Assembly: GCF_020882245.1 (NCBI RefSeq)
Contig: NC_083598.1
Coordinates: 31,099,858 to 31,163,857, forward strand
DNA: 64,000 nucleotides
From: Rhopalosiphum padi
Lineage: Eukaryota; Arthropoda; Insecta; Hemiptera; Aphididae
Direction of reading: 5' to 3'
Every line of letters starts with the position of its first letter. Position 1 is the stretch's first letter. Positions 1 through 14,070 of this stretch are shown in pieces. The notes below the pieces were generated by a model, which made no database searches, was not told the DNA's origin, and saw nothing but the letters and a program-made list of their open reading frames with translations. The translations under genes were made by a program, and so were the position numbers.

Positions 1-62
1 TTATTAAATATAATCATGTATTATTCATTACATATATCATTATTACTTACTTGTTATTTCAG

Positions 63-2968
63 GCATTAGAAGAAGATAATAATGGTGAAGTGGAGTATGA
101 TCTTATTGGAAAGAAAACTTGCATGGGAGATCATAAGGTATTTAAAAATATAATTATTATTTTACCCATTAAGAGTTTTATAATTTTAGTACTGTTAAAA
201 CAAATAAATTCTAAATTCTAAATTTATATACGTTTAAGTATCTAATTTTCTCTTTTAAAAATATTGAACTTGGGACTTGGGTAACAATATCAAATACTAC
301 ACATAAATAGTTTATTCAAATTTTTAAGTAAACTTTATTAATTATTGATTTAAAAAAAATGCATGTTACATTTAACATGGAACTGGCAAAATGAAAGTTT
401 AATTTTGTGTTATATTAGATAAATTCTATTTCATATTTAATAATTAATCATATTTATCAATTTGTGGATTTAAATTAGGTAAATCTCAAAGACTATGATT
501 AGCCGTTTACAACATCAGCTTACAGATAGATCATAGATATATATCATATTTATATCATATATCCTATCCTAAAATGTATCAATTATTCATATTTTATTAA
601 TTTTTATTTCAATTTTTTTATAATAACTGATAAAATTCATGAATATATCATAGTATTAATTTATTATGAAGATTATAATAAAGATTTCTTATAACATGTA
701 TGTAGTTGCAAATGTTCATATCTCAGTTAAAACATATTAAATCATAAAAAACCAACATATAAACCCAGACAATGTTCTTTCTTTTTAGATAATTTATATG
801 TTAATTCACTAATAAAGCTAAGAACACAAAATTGGTTCTGCTCAATTTAAATTTACTATGTTATATGTTTATAAGATATATATTACACATTGTGGGTATG
901 ACGTCCTAAAATTTATATATAACCATAAATATTTTAGATTTTAATTAAGTGATTTATTGACTTTAATTAAAAACATTTCATTACAACTCAATAAATATTA
1001 ATTTCACCTTATAATATAATTTATATTACAATTTATTGGTATTTTAATTGTTACTTTTAGATTCTGAGCAAATCATTGATCTAACAATGATGTGTTATTT
1101 TTTGTTTTTGTGTATGAGCACATTTTATGTAGTTGTTAAAATACTTCAACTCTTAACTTTGTGGATGATTTTGGAAAAAAAAATTAGATCTATTTTGAAC
1201 TCTAATGAGGCCAAAATTAAAAATGTCCTATACTTTTTTTCATTATCAGGAAAAACAAAAAAAAAAAAGGTTAAGGAAAATAGGAATTTTTAGGCAAATT
1301 TAATTTTTGATCAATTGTGTTTTTTTTGTGTAACCCTAAAATAAATAGCCGTAAATACTTGAAATTTTATCAAATAATATTTTCATATTTATTTTATTTA
1401 TTTCATAGTATTTTCATGATAAAATGTTCAAAGCTTTTTAACTCTTTTTTCTAGAAATGTTGACAAAATATTATTTGCTAGTTTAAAATGTTTGAAAATT
1501 TTATACAAGATCCTACAAAAGTTGTTCTTATATCTGTATAAAAATATTAAAAATACATAGCCATATTTTTTTATATGTATTTGAAGTTTTTTTCGTCAAA
1601 ATAGCAAAAAAGTGCCAATTATTTTGTAGTTAGAAATTCATAAAAACTTTTAATTTTATAACATTATTCGTGGAAACTTAAAACTTTTAAATATATTATT
1701 ATATAATGAATTTTATTAGGTTAGGTAAATTTTAGGTATAGGAAATGTTTGATTTATTTTTAGATAAAAACTATTTATATTATGATTCTATTTTTGCTGT
1801 TTTACAGTATTACAGAAAATTAAAATTAAATTTCAATTTATTTAAATGTTTATAATCCTGTATAAACTCGTATTATTATAATTATAATAATTAAATACTA
1901 TATTATCCAAGAAAAAAATGTTATCAACCTACTGTAATATTAAAAGTAAAATAAATATATCATGAAATACACTTTGTGATATAGGCTGAGAGACTGTCTC
2001 CGCTTGAGAGTTTTTTGTATTCATTATTATTGAATTCAAATTTAAAACACCCATAATAGTGTTCCACTTGGCCACTTGACACCTAATGTACATCAGAGGG
2101 GTACCCTCTTGCCTACCTTTTTTCTACATGTTTAAATAATATAATATACTTATAAAAATGACGAATTGTTGTGTTTTTTCAGCCTGTGTACTTGAAATGT
2201 GACATAATGAACAATGCAGGTATAGTGGACAGAGTGGATTGTGCTTGTAAGCTTAACCGTGTGCCTCCTGAAACCCAAAATCCACTGCATGCTTTATTGG
2301 GTGATCATTTATGTGTAGATTCAAACGAGTGTTGTATTTCAGTAGTAGATACAATTGTACCAGATAATACTGTATTAGGTGAAGTTAAAATCCCTCCAGT
2401 ACCATCTACATCCACAGATGATTGTGATTTTGATATTGTACCTTTAAAACAAAATTATACAGAAAGTCATTGCAAAACAAATAAGCCATTTACTTGTGGA
2501 TTTTTGCGTAAAAAAATATCTGACAAACATGGGACACATAAAAGTATATTTCCTGTATCTAATTGCATTTGCAAAACACACAAATGGAAATTTCCGATGA
2601 TTATGCAAAAAGCTTGGAAGCATAATAGACGTATCAGGCTCAAGTCAATTCCTAGTCTCAATAATATGCCCTTGCAAAGGTATCAAAGCCACCATAGTTC
2701 ATCAGATGAAGATTGGTTTGAGGAAATTGCCGATGATGAAACTAATAATTGTGATGACAAGAAAAATAAATGCATTTCTAATTCAAACATAATTCTCACT
2801 AATGACGATAATTGTTCTGTTAATTTTGACAATCAATCCGAACAAGTAGCAACAAACAAATTTAAATGGTGTTCTTCTTTTGCATTTAGAAAATTTTGCG
2901 ACAAACGACCATTAACAGAAAAAAAGATAGCCCATAGAAATCCGACAACTTCTTGTCGGATTATATAA
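63..2968 (+). CDS. 3' end of an unrecognised protein-coding gene (last two exons)
   Basis: Two exons join in phase 0: 63-137 (25 codons, after an AG at 61-62 and before GT at 138) and 2183-2968 (261 codons plus TAA, after TTTTTTCAG). The gene starts left of the window, so the N-terminus is missing. The visible 286 residues run from an acidic stretch (ALEEDNNGEVEYDLIG) into a region unusually rich in cysteine. This includes CKLNRVPPE, a Cys/His/Lys-rich block (CGFLRKKISDKHGTHK, then CICKTHKWKF), and an acidic Ser-rich segment HHSSSDEDWFEEIADDE. The C-terminus is basic and ends TTSCRII. No signal peptide or membrane segment is visible in this part. I do not recognise the family. The Cys/His spacing is not a clear C2H2, RING or LIM pattern. 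Coding status is well supported by the open frame, the splice sites and balanced codon use inside AT-rich surroundings. Confidence 0.8.
138..2182 (+). other. intron of the unrecognised gene
   Basis: AT-rich intron of 2045 bases with GT at its 5' end and a pyrimidine-rich TTTTTTCAG acceptor. An 81-codon open frame at 1048-1293 is low-complexity and Phe/Leu/Lys-rich, as expected by chance here. Nothing else supportable was seen. Confidence 0.65.
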
Positions 2969-3065
2969 TCAAACTATCTAGCCATATTTGACCTAAATTA
3001 TTTATAACATAATTGGAGATAACCTATAGAATTACAATACCTAATTATTATTTGAAATGCATGTA

Positions 3066-3071
3066 AATAAA
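3066..3071 (+). terminator. AATAAA poly(A) signal candidate
   Basis: AATAAA lies about 100 bases after the TAA of the gene ending at 2968 and is followed by a long A run. It is the nearest canonical hexamer. Further AATAAA copies occur past 3200, so the true cleavage site is uncertain. Confidence 0.4.
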
Positions 3072-5398
3072 AAAAAAAAATTATTATATATTTTTATAAT
3101 ATAATATGACTTGTGAAAAACATAGCAAGACTGTGTTGTTCATTAAACTTATATCTATGAGAGAGGCAATTAAAAATAGAAAAACAGTTATCTTTTGTAA
3201 CTAATAAAATATAATTTAATTAGATACAAATTGAAAACAAAATTATGTTAATAAATAAAACAAGAAAAGAAATTTAACCATAAGTCATTCTTATTACAAA
3301 AAGGATGTAATATATTATCCTATTGCATTTGTATGTAATAATACCATAAATTATAATTTATTATTTGTACATCAAAAAAATTAGCAAGTATAAGTGTGAC
3401 CATTCAATCCGTTGCCACGCGCGTGGGGTATAAAAATATTTCACTTATTTTCACTTATTTAAAAAATGCTAAAATTTAATCTAGCTTTCTTAAAATAGGT
3501 ATACTATAGAATAATTGATTTTCTAATGTCTTTATAATAATAATATTGTAGACAAAGATTTTTTTTTTCAATTTTTTTTTTCATTGAATAATGAATTAAA
3601 AACTTAATTTAACCATATTAGTATTTGTATTAAAAAAAATACATTGTTTGATTATTGAATACGGAGTACTTAAAAATTATATTGGGACAAAAAAGTATCT
3701 CATGTGCATGGATTTTATGAAGAAACCCACTCTTGACGGTTTAATTATCTTTAAATTTGATAATCTGACAATAAAATGAGCTTTTATGTTAATAAATTAG
3801 GATAATCAATTTTGCTGAATATGTATTTAATATGTTACCCACAATCGGTCAAATTCAAAATAAAACTATGGTTTACATATTTTAAATTCTGCATTTTGTT
3901 ATGAACTAGACTGGGATAATCTTACATAATATAACAAATATTATATTATTATGTAGGTGTTAGCTTAATCAAAAATGAAAATATACTCCTACATAGTATA
4001 ATTTATAACTTAACATAATGTGATACATAATTTCAATTCAATGTGTTCCTATTAAAAACAATTATAATTTAATTAAATATGTGTATGTGTGTATGCTTAT
4101 ATTTTGTATACTGAGCTTTTTAGCTTGTAGAAATTTAGTCACTAACTTAAGATATTTGATCACTTTTTTCGTATCGGCTAGTGCAGTTTGTGTTTATAAT
4201 TGAGTTGCACAGATTAAAGACTAGTAGTTATGATGTTATCAAAATATCATATTTTAATAAATTGTAATACATACAAAAATAGTTTTCAAAATTAGTTAAG
4301 TTTTATTACTTTAACTACACATGTATGTATAATGTTTATACATAATGCTCAAAATAAGACAGTTTTAAAATTAATTTAATCATTACAAATATTTTATTTT
4401 TTTAATCAATAATATAAACTTGCATTACTTGTCTAAACAATTAACTGATGTGTGTAAAAAGGAATAAAGTCACTTTAAAAATTAAAAGTTATATACTATA
4501 TTTTATCTGAGAATTAGGAAAATCAATTACATTTTATATAAATAAAAGCAAGGTTGATGTTGATTAAAATTATAAACAAATATTATTTTAATGAACGAAC
4601 TTTTAGTTTTTTAATAGTTTATATAAAACAATTAACTAATATACAAATCTTTTGGAAGTTACCTAACTGAGTGTTTAAAAAAATAATGTTTTTAATTTTT
4701 TAGTATAATTCATAAAATAAGTATTGAAAACTGTACAATTTTGCATAATATAAGGTTTATAAGTCCAGGCAAAACTTTGAAGTTGACTCCTATGTAATAA
4801 AATATAAAACTATAAAAAGCATGTTCTTCAAACCTAACCTAACAATACAACAATTATGTATGAAAACATTCTTAACTTTCTTAGTTTATAATAATTCAAG
4901 GAAACAATTTATTTAATTTAATTGAAATCCAGTATTTATGAATATAATTTAAAACTTGCATAGATATTTGTCATTTAATATAGTCCATAATGGCTCAAAG
5001 TATAACTAATTATATTTCTTGATTTTTATGACTTATTCCAAGCATAAAATATATATATGCAACAATAAATAAACATTGTTCTTCTTAGTTCTTTATATTT
5101 ATATTGATACTTATTCTACTAGCTTCTTCATATTAATTATAGTTTGTGTTCTTTTTTTATGATTTTGGATAATTATTTGTTGGTACCTTATTAGTATTTT
5201 CATTATTTCTTTTGTGCACACATTTTGTATTGAACTGTTATTTATTTGTTTGTATTGCACTTTGATTATTTTTAGTTGATTTTGTATTTTTAATTTTTAG
5301 AAAATATTGATTTACCATGAATCACTTAATAAATAGTGGACGCACTGAGCACAAATTAACCGTTTTTCTTTTTCGGTATGTTAAACTTTTTGATTTTT

Positions 5399-5506
5399 AT
5401 GATTTTAAAAGGTTTTACAGAAGTAAATGTTTGGGAAAGGACATTGTTTGACTCTAAACTCCCCGAAGACAAGAACTTCGTTCACTTAAAGGAGACTACT
5501 GTTTAA
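5399..5506 (+). CDS. 35-codon small ORF of unknown status
   Basis: The ATG at 5399 opens a 35-residue frame starting MILKGFTEVNVWERTLFD and ending FVHLKETTV, stop TAA at 5504-5506. Its codon use and amino-acid mix look more coding-like than the surrounding AT-rich DNA. An AG at 5419-5420 after TTTTAC could instead be a splice acceptor, making this a terminal exon. A second frame from ATG 5318 overlaps it (MNHLINSGRTEHKLTVFLFR...), so the two could be one decayed gene broken by a frameshift. No homology recognised. Confidence 0.2.
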   Translation: MILKGFTEVNVWERTLFDSKLPEDKNFVHLKETTV

Positions 5507-8500
5507 ATCAAGACATAGGTAAACATTATATTATAAATGTTATCAGATTATGATAATAATATTTATTATTTAAATTTTTTATGTGAGATATCCTTCCAAT
5601 GTCTAAGTACACCTGATAATATATAAATACATGAGCAGTTTATTATTTAATTTAAATTCATAAATACTTTATCTAAAGTCTATAATTTTGTATGAATGTA
5701 TCACAACGAGTTAAAATTGTTTAGATTGAATTTCTATATTCGCTACATTTTTCAGGCTTATGTATACTATCCAATTATAATAATTAACTAAAATTATAAA
5801 TAATACAATTTTTAATACAAATGTGTATTGAATAGGTTTAATTAATATTGTTGATTATTTATATTTTATAAAACTACTGTCTACTATTACCTTCAAATTA
5901 AATTAGTTAATGTGTTATTTGGTTAGTATCTTATTATTCAAAACCCTTTAATTTATTTTTTTTTTTTATTATTAGTAGTAATTACCCAATTGAAATAAAA
6001 TAGATAAACGTTTTGCACAATTTCTAAATTATTTTATATTTTCCACAATTTTATAGTTTGAAATTCTTTTTATAAGCTGTTATTTGATGATTCAGTAAAT
6101 ATTATTAATATAATACAATTAAATAGATAATCAATGAATTTAAAAGACAATGTTTGTTATGTATTTATGTATATGGTAAATATGCTTGACAATAATTGGT
6201 ATAGTTAATAATTCTCAAAGTATATATTATGATCCATGAAACATTTCCACATTCTGGTTTTTAAACTGAAACTTTTTTATATTTTGTTAAAATACTTAGT
6301 TATTACTTATTAGTATTTGTCATGTTTGTTAATAAGTGTTTTTTCATTACATTTCTGTTTATTAGTGTCTTACTTTAAAATTGTATGATCTGATTTAGGT
6401 ATTTATATTGACTTTGAGTTTAATTAATTAATTGGGATTATTTTATTTATTTTCTGTATTATTTTTGAATCAGATTGCTTCAAATGTTTCAATATTTAAT
6501 TTCTCTATACTGAGTTCATCCTTACTAAATAATCTTTTAAATACAAATTAAACAATTGTGTTCAGCATATTATATTTATGATTATTTTAATATTTGATTA
6601 TAACATTACTTAGTTGTATTCATTATTTTTAGATGATATTAAGTTTGTTCTCATTATTTTCTTAGTTATTTATATTTTTCATATTACTTGGTATACATTA
6701 AATACTTTTAATATAATTTTTGTCAGGTACATCAAATCTTAAAATTCCCTACAATAAAGTAAACAAATTCTTAAAATTATGATCTATAAAATATAAAAAA
6801 AATCTAACTAAATAATATTAAATAGCCAGTCCATTTTAAATATTCTATATAAAATTTAAAAACAGAGTACACACATCAGTCAGTTATAAATAAACCATAA
6901 AGTGAATATCATACTTTTAACATTATTTGAATAGTTATTTTTTTATATTGTTATTTATTAATTTGTGCCTAGTAAATATATCAAGTCAATAGATAAACAG
7001 ATGATTTTGTAAAATTTAAAAATGCGTATATAGTATATTCTTAAAATTAAAATAATATATTTATTTGATTATTATTTCATGTCACTACTAAATTTTACGA
7101 GAAGACAAAAAAATTGCTTTGCTTTTGTTTTTTTCTTATATCTTATTAGTTTTTCTATGTACCTATTCATTAATTTATATTTCGTTATTTTATTTTAATC
7201 TAAAGCTCTTCACTTCCAAGTAAACCCCTAGTTATAACAAATAATTGCATAGTACTTTAAAAAAATAAAGTACGCTGTTGCCCAGATAAAATTTTTTAGT
7301 AATTCTACTACAAATATGATGCAATTAAAGTGTTGTCTCGCGCATAACAGTTTTTACAACTAAATTACGGGTGGTGCCGGTGTTCGTCTTAATTCAATGT
7401 CCGAGCCATGTATCTGTTTTGAATAATGAATAGGTGGTATGGTAAAATATAATATTTTTTTTTCTAACAATAAAACAAAATGTACTTGTACAAAATGTAA
7501 CGTGTTTACTGTATTTATTTGATTATCACGTATAATGTCGTAAATGAAATACAAAATTTTAAAAACACGAAAAACTGAAATGTACCTGTACAAATCAACG
7601 TACCTACATACCTATTATAAATTATAATAAATAGTATGCGTTATATGCTTATATAATATATCTATATTCTATACCACAATACCTACATGGTATATATATT
7701 TATTATTTATAAATAGACTTAACTTTTATATTGGTTAATATAATAATATAATATTTTCTAATTTAACATAATAAATGTAACACATATTTGCATGTTAGGT
7801 AATTAAAAAGTTTTTATCGCTGAATTACTATCTATATATACATATATGTTAATATTTATTACCTACCTATAATGTCGCATTAAAATTAGATTCAATTAAT
7901 GATAATTAGTTCCTTTATTTTACTTATACCTACATATAATAATTAATAATATAATAGCAGTCTATAATAGCAGTCTTACACTTTTACCCGCAGTTGTGCA
8001 TTTATTCGTTTTTTGTACATAATAAATAACAATATAGGTACTTTTTATATTCGAGTTTAGAATTAAATTTATTTGTACAATATTTACGTACCTAACTAAT
8101 TAACAGCGTGTTACTCTGTGTATGTTAGATGCATGTATAAATTATTGGTTTAATTTATATTAAACGAATTGTAGCATAAAGTTTTGATTAAATTTAAAAA
8201 AAAAATTGTATTATTATTATAATTGTTAGGTACATTTTACGTATTTATATCTGAGCGAATTTCTCGTCATTGTTATTTTTAAAAATATGAATATTTCAGT
8301 AACTTTAATTATAGTGATATCTACCAATATATAATAAATTGTTTTACATTAATTCTTTATTTTAGGATTGATTAATTTAAATTGATTGTATACATTATTA
8401 TATTTATATAACTGAATTGGTAGGTAATAGGTATGCTGGTTATAAAGAAAAAAGAAATACGTCAAAATCACTATACAGTTTTCGGAAAAGATATCATTTT

Positions 8501-10193
8501 TGTATAATATTGTATACTGTAGAATTATGGATTTTCATTTTTCACAGTTAATTAAGAAAGAAACAATAAAAAATTAAAATAAGTATTTACATTTTGCTAA
8601 TGAAAACTACGTTGAGCATTCTTTTTTACAAGATAACTTAATGACTAAAATAATGGCCAATTTTTATCCTTTTTATCAGTGTGTCCGTGCACCTCCCCAC
8701 TACACTTAATATTATATAGGTATTGTTTAAGCTCAACATATTATTACTTACGGATATTTTGGTCAATTTCAAGTCAGAGAATTTTACCGAAGAATAATTA
8801 TTACCTACTACCACGTTATTCATAATTCATAACTGATATTTAGCAGGCGTTTATTGATATTTAAATACACTTTTTTAGACCATTCAAACACTATAGATTA
8901 ATAGGTGTATCTATATTATTTATTATATTTCTTTAATTTCCATTAATGTCCTATTATATTTATATAGTCAAATAAATTTTAAATATAATACGCATACCTA
9001 TAGATACAGACATATAGTATATTATTGGTACCTAGGTACCTTTACATATCTGCCGTTCAGAATTTATAAAGCTTGGAAAGAATAATAATATACTAATGTC
9101 TAATAAGTAATAATCGAATTTATAGAGTTTATCAAATAAATACGATAAAAAGAAGACCCTGAGGCCTAAATATCTAGGTACCTATATTACCTATTAAATT
9201 GCCTTTTTACTAACAATATTAATATGTTACCTATACGGTCATACACAAATTCGATAGGCACTTACCTGTTACCACTAAGTCCACTGCATATTACTTCATG
9301 TATGCGAATTGATATTTATGTTGATGTACAGTAATTAGTGTATAATAATATGTACCTATTGGACACATAAATATATTAATTATAATATTGTAAAATGAAG
9401 CATATTTTAAGTCGGTACCTATACCTACCTATATTTATTATTATGTATATAAATAATATTACACTGTTGTTGATGTTAAATAGTTTAAAGTATTACGAAT
9501 TTACGATTAAAGCTCGGTATTGCATCACATCCCATTAGACTTTAACTCTATCAATTAGCAGAATTTCTACGTAAAAATGGTATTATGCTGTAACCAGTAT
9601 AGTCTACTTATTAGGTATACGTACGTTATGGTTTTTAATGTTTTTATTCACATCACACGAGTGCCAAGTATAATAGACATAAAAAGCTAAATAAATATGA
9701 TATTGCAATACTGTGCTACTATTTAGATTTCACAAGACCAGACGGTCATCTCATTATATTAAGTACCTATTATTATTTATTAAAATACCTACATATAATA
9801 TTACGTACCTATATTGTATTATGCGGTTATAATTAATAACTATTAATTATTATTATATTTATTTATTGTTATAATTATTATTATTTAATCGCTATACGCG
9901 ACTTGATGTAAACAGATGTGTGAAAATGTATTATAAATATGCACGCGATCTTGAAAAAACTATGTATTTCATCGTATAGGAATAATTTAATCAAAATAAT
10001 GGTATAAGATGACAATCAAATATTAATTAAAATGTACAATTACGGTACATTACATGATATATATTGTGAAAATCGTTTATTTCCACGCACTTATCTGATA
10101 CCTACATACCTATATAATATTATATTCTATACGTGTTTGTTAATTATTTCGTTTTTAAAATAATATTAAAATATATACATATATTATTTGTTT

Positions 10194-10215
10194 AATATAT
10201 ATATATATATATATT
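10194..10215. repeat. (AT)n microsatellite
   Basis: An uninterrupted run of alternating A and T. Confidence 0.85.
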
Positions 10216-10702
10216 ATATCAAACATCAAAGTATTAAATTATACTACACTGATAAAAGATAAAAAAAATATATACCTAGTTAATTGTTACTATAGTTATA
10301 TATAATATATACGTAGTGTTAATTTTAAGTATGTATTTAATATTTATATACAATTATATACATCTAGTATGTTATACACCTTTACCTGTACCTTATACCA
10401 AATTGTATTTGTATTAATAAAATAAATAAATGAAAAATATTAATTGTTTTGTATCGATATACCATTTTTGTGGGTGATTAATGCGTAGGTACCAAAATAA
10501 TATTGTATATTTGTATCATGCATTCATAATATACCTACTTATATCAGTTTTCACCATGTAGATGCTACAATTGTATTTAGGTACTTTCACGATTTAGGTA
10601 TGTATAGACATGAATGAGAATATAGATAATATACATACCTATATACACACGTTGGATTAGCGATTCATTTTGATAACTAATAACACGCTGCTAATTTTAT
10701 CA

Positions 10703-11175
10703 GGGTCGAAGTCAAGGGAGGATATGGTTCCCCTAGGACTGGGGTGACGAACCTACGGCACGCGTGTCAAAGGTAGCATACGTTGATCGTATTTCAATGG
10801 CACGTGAAAAAATTGAAATTATTAAAAATTATGCTATTTATAAAGTTTTGATTTTAATTGCTCACACTGCGTAAACGCGTTTTATCTATGTCCTCTTCAT
10901 ATTTAAATAAATATTTCAAATAAGCACAAATGCACAATTTAACCTGAACGACATATTATTGACAGACGAAAATAACTCACTAATCACTATTGTATAATAT
11001 TTTAAGGAACGTAATGGATAAAGTGGCATAAAACATAAACAATTTTTTATCGATATAATTTTTTTGATATAAAAATTATTGTTTGAATATTTTTTAAATT
11101 TAGATGGACTAAAATTTTTGGGGGGCTATTTTCCGTACTTGAGTCGCTAAGCCTCCTAATTCCCTCTAAATACGC
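10703..11175. mobile_element. transposon-derived mosaic, boundaries uncertain
   Basis: The left part starts CAGGGTCGAAGTCAAGGGAGG and soon after contains GGGTGACGAACCTACGGCAC, a style of sequence often seen at hAT-like transposon ends. The right part, read on the - strand, begins CATAGGCGTATTTAGAGGG followed by G-rich sequence. The GC-rich ends around an AT-rich core stand out from the neighbourhood. I could not find a matching target-site duplication, and the ends are only loosely inverted, so this may be two nested fragments. Confidence 0.35.
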
Positions 11176-13744
11176 CTATGTTGAAAACAACTAACTAATT
11201 AAGAATAAAACAAAATCATCATGATGTATTTATGTTCAACAATCAATTTATAGAATTGTTAAACAAAATTTTTAATAAAAATGAATTTGAAAAAAAAAAA
11301 ATTTTAATTGTATCTAGGTATTCAAAACTTTCACACGAAAATTACCCTACTATTTAAAAGACATGATGAAAATGGCAACTGTATTTGTCTTGGTGTATTT
11401 ATGTGAAAATGTGAACAAATATTTTCATGAATGAAACTGACTTACGGACAAATGCCTCAATTTTAAGGATTGGATCAACTAAATTTCATCCAGATTTTTC
11501 ATTATTATAATAAACGAAATACAAACTCAAATTGCACAATAAAAAAGTGTAGGCAAGTACCTTAAACATTTGTAAATAGTTTTTAATTTTATAATTAGTA
11601 TTTATTATTATTACCATTTTTATTGTATTTTTAGAGACTTTTTTTAGAGACTGGCAACTGATAGCAAATTTATTTATAGGTACAAAGACCTTAGATTTAA
11701 ATAGATTATTGTATTATAAACATTTTTTTTTAAATTTTTTAAAAAGGCATAAGAACGACGTTTTAGAAATGTGTGTAGGTATTTTAATCATTCAAAAATG
11801 AGTATTTACGTATAATATACAACAGTCCGTAGTATCAAACAATTTCCCGCGTGATAGGTATCACGTTAATACGTTATGTGTCATGTAAACTGTCAAGGTC
11901 AAGAAGAATACAAAAAAAAATCATGAACAAATCTTAACGGTTGTCATCGACTGACGTTGTCGAATGCCTATATGAACTGGAGATGAATCATATAACTACG
12001 TTTATGTTTATGGATTTGGCAATTTTGACGAATTTCAAAAATCTACATTCGAACGCTTAAAAAAATTAATATTGTACCTATGTATATTCATTATTCAAGA
12101 GTTTTAGTTTCTGTTATAAAAAGAACTCATAAGAAACCATGAAGTATTAAAATTTCAAGGATTTTTATTAGCAAATAAACATTTTATCTTGCGCAAATAA
12201 AAAGAATTCCCACTTCCGTAGTTATTAATTTTTTAATTACACTAAAAGACAGTAGTAGAGGTACTTAACTAATCTGATAACTAAAAAATGTGCGTCCCTA
12301 GATAATTAATACATAAGTACTTAAGATTACTTTGTCATAGTGTCGTACCTAGGTAGATCTGCATAGTGCATATTATGTTGTCTCCGTCTTACTAACGCAC
12401 AATATTTATAGGTTCAGCAGTTCCAGTTTTGGATTGTTATCTTCAATATTAGAATGATTTTAAACGAGTAGGTATGTAAAATATTAATATTTAATAATAC
12501 ACATTTTCATAATTCTTTCAATATTTTATCTGAATTTGCAGCTACTACCGCGCGTACAATAAATAGTTGTGAATCATATCAATATATCAAGCTGAATTTG
12601 TTTTATCTTTTTTAAGTTTTTACCGAGAACATGATATTATGAAAACCACATATAGTTTAATTTATACCAATTATACAATATTTATACCATAATTATAAAA
12701 TTTGACATTACGTCAATGACGTACTATATTTAATTTACTAACATTTTTTTCCGGAACTCAACTTACCTACTACCTACCTATATTTTTCCGGGACCCAATT
12801 TACCAATCCCGATGACACCAATACACCATGATGTCCTCTTAATGTAACCAAAAGGACGCTTTTCTTCCTTTCAACACCTTTGTTATACCCTCAATTATTT
12901 TATAATACTTACTTTAAAAATTGCAACCATAAGTATGCGTAGGTGATACTTACAAAAAATCAAGCTATCTTGTGCTTGTCATCAGGTTATGTACTGAAAA
13001 TATAGGATATTTTCGTTCATAGAAACAGATCTCGGAAAATTAGGTATTTTTCCTGTTAAAACGTTTACTATATTTATAAAAATCATAAAAAAAGTCCATA
13101 ATACATTTTTTTTTCAGGAAAAATTGGACAGATTTAATTGTCGAGAGAAATGTATTATTATAATTTTTTAAGTTATACAAATCCGATTTAAATGCCTCAT
13201 CTAGTCCTCTATTTGAGAGAACAATGCGTTTACGTATATTTCCAATTTATGATTATTTTAAACTTTAATTCATACATAAGGAAAACTAAACAATATGCTA
13301 ATTGACCAACAATATTTGAATATTAAATAGAAATTGAAAATAGGTAACAATTATATACACATAATATGGGCAGTACATAAATAAAAAATGAAATTGTCAA
13401 TAATAACAAATTAATTATATATTCAAAATAATATTGAGGTAACTACAATTTCCAAGTACCAAACACTATAATTCTATATAAATTACTTAAACATTAAAAT
13501 TTAGTGATGTAAAAATATATTATTAAAAATAACATGTATTTGTTTATATAATCACTACTCTTTTTTAGATTTTTAAGTAAAATAATTCATTTAAATTTAT
13601 ATATACTAAAAAGCTTAAAGGATAGCAATATGACTTAAAAATTTGTAAGTTTATAAATTAAAAAAAAAAACAAATAACAACAATGATTAAAATAAAATTA
13701 ACAATAAAACTATTTGGCCCCAAACTTGTGCTTTTTGTTAATAT

Positions 13745-13750
13745 TTTATT
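13745..13750 (-). terminator. AATAAA poly(A) signal candidate for NAGK
   Basis: Read on the - strand this is AATAAA, about 320 bases past the NAGK stop codon. No closer canonical hexamer was noticed, but variant signals are possible. Confidence 0.3.
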
Positions 13751-14070
13751 AACTTATCATAATCTATTTTGAAATACAATAATATGAATACAAAGAATGG
13801 TTAATTGACAGTGTATATTTTTCTTAAGTCTAAGTTACTTGTTACTACTAAAAACTAGTTTGGCATTCAAATATATATTCTAACCTATTAACAAATTAAG
13901 TAAAGTATAATTATTATAACAAAATGTATATAGTGCTCAAATAACAAGTATAAAAAAAATGAGCAGAAGCCATCAATCTAAGATCCAATGGCATTAAATG
14001 ATTATAACCATTAATTACATTTTAAATTGGTACGGCCACATTTGTTTTTGATTTAATTTCAAATAATGTA

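Larger units (their letters stand above)
2969..14070. other. intergenic region, AT-rich, mostly featureless
   Basis: About 11 kb between two genes on opposite strands whose 3' ends face each other. It is AT-rich, with many TACCTA/TAGGTA motifs and simple AT runs. Items inside it are a 12-base CG palindrome at 3415-3426, a small ORF at 5399-5506, transposon-like sequence at about 10703-11175, and two motif copies near 12.75-12.81 kb. I saw no convincing coding exon with splice sites in the rest. Confidence 0.6.
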
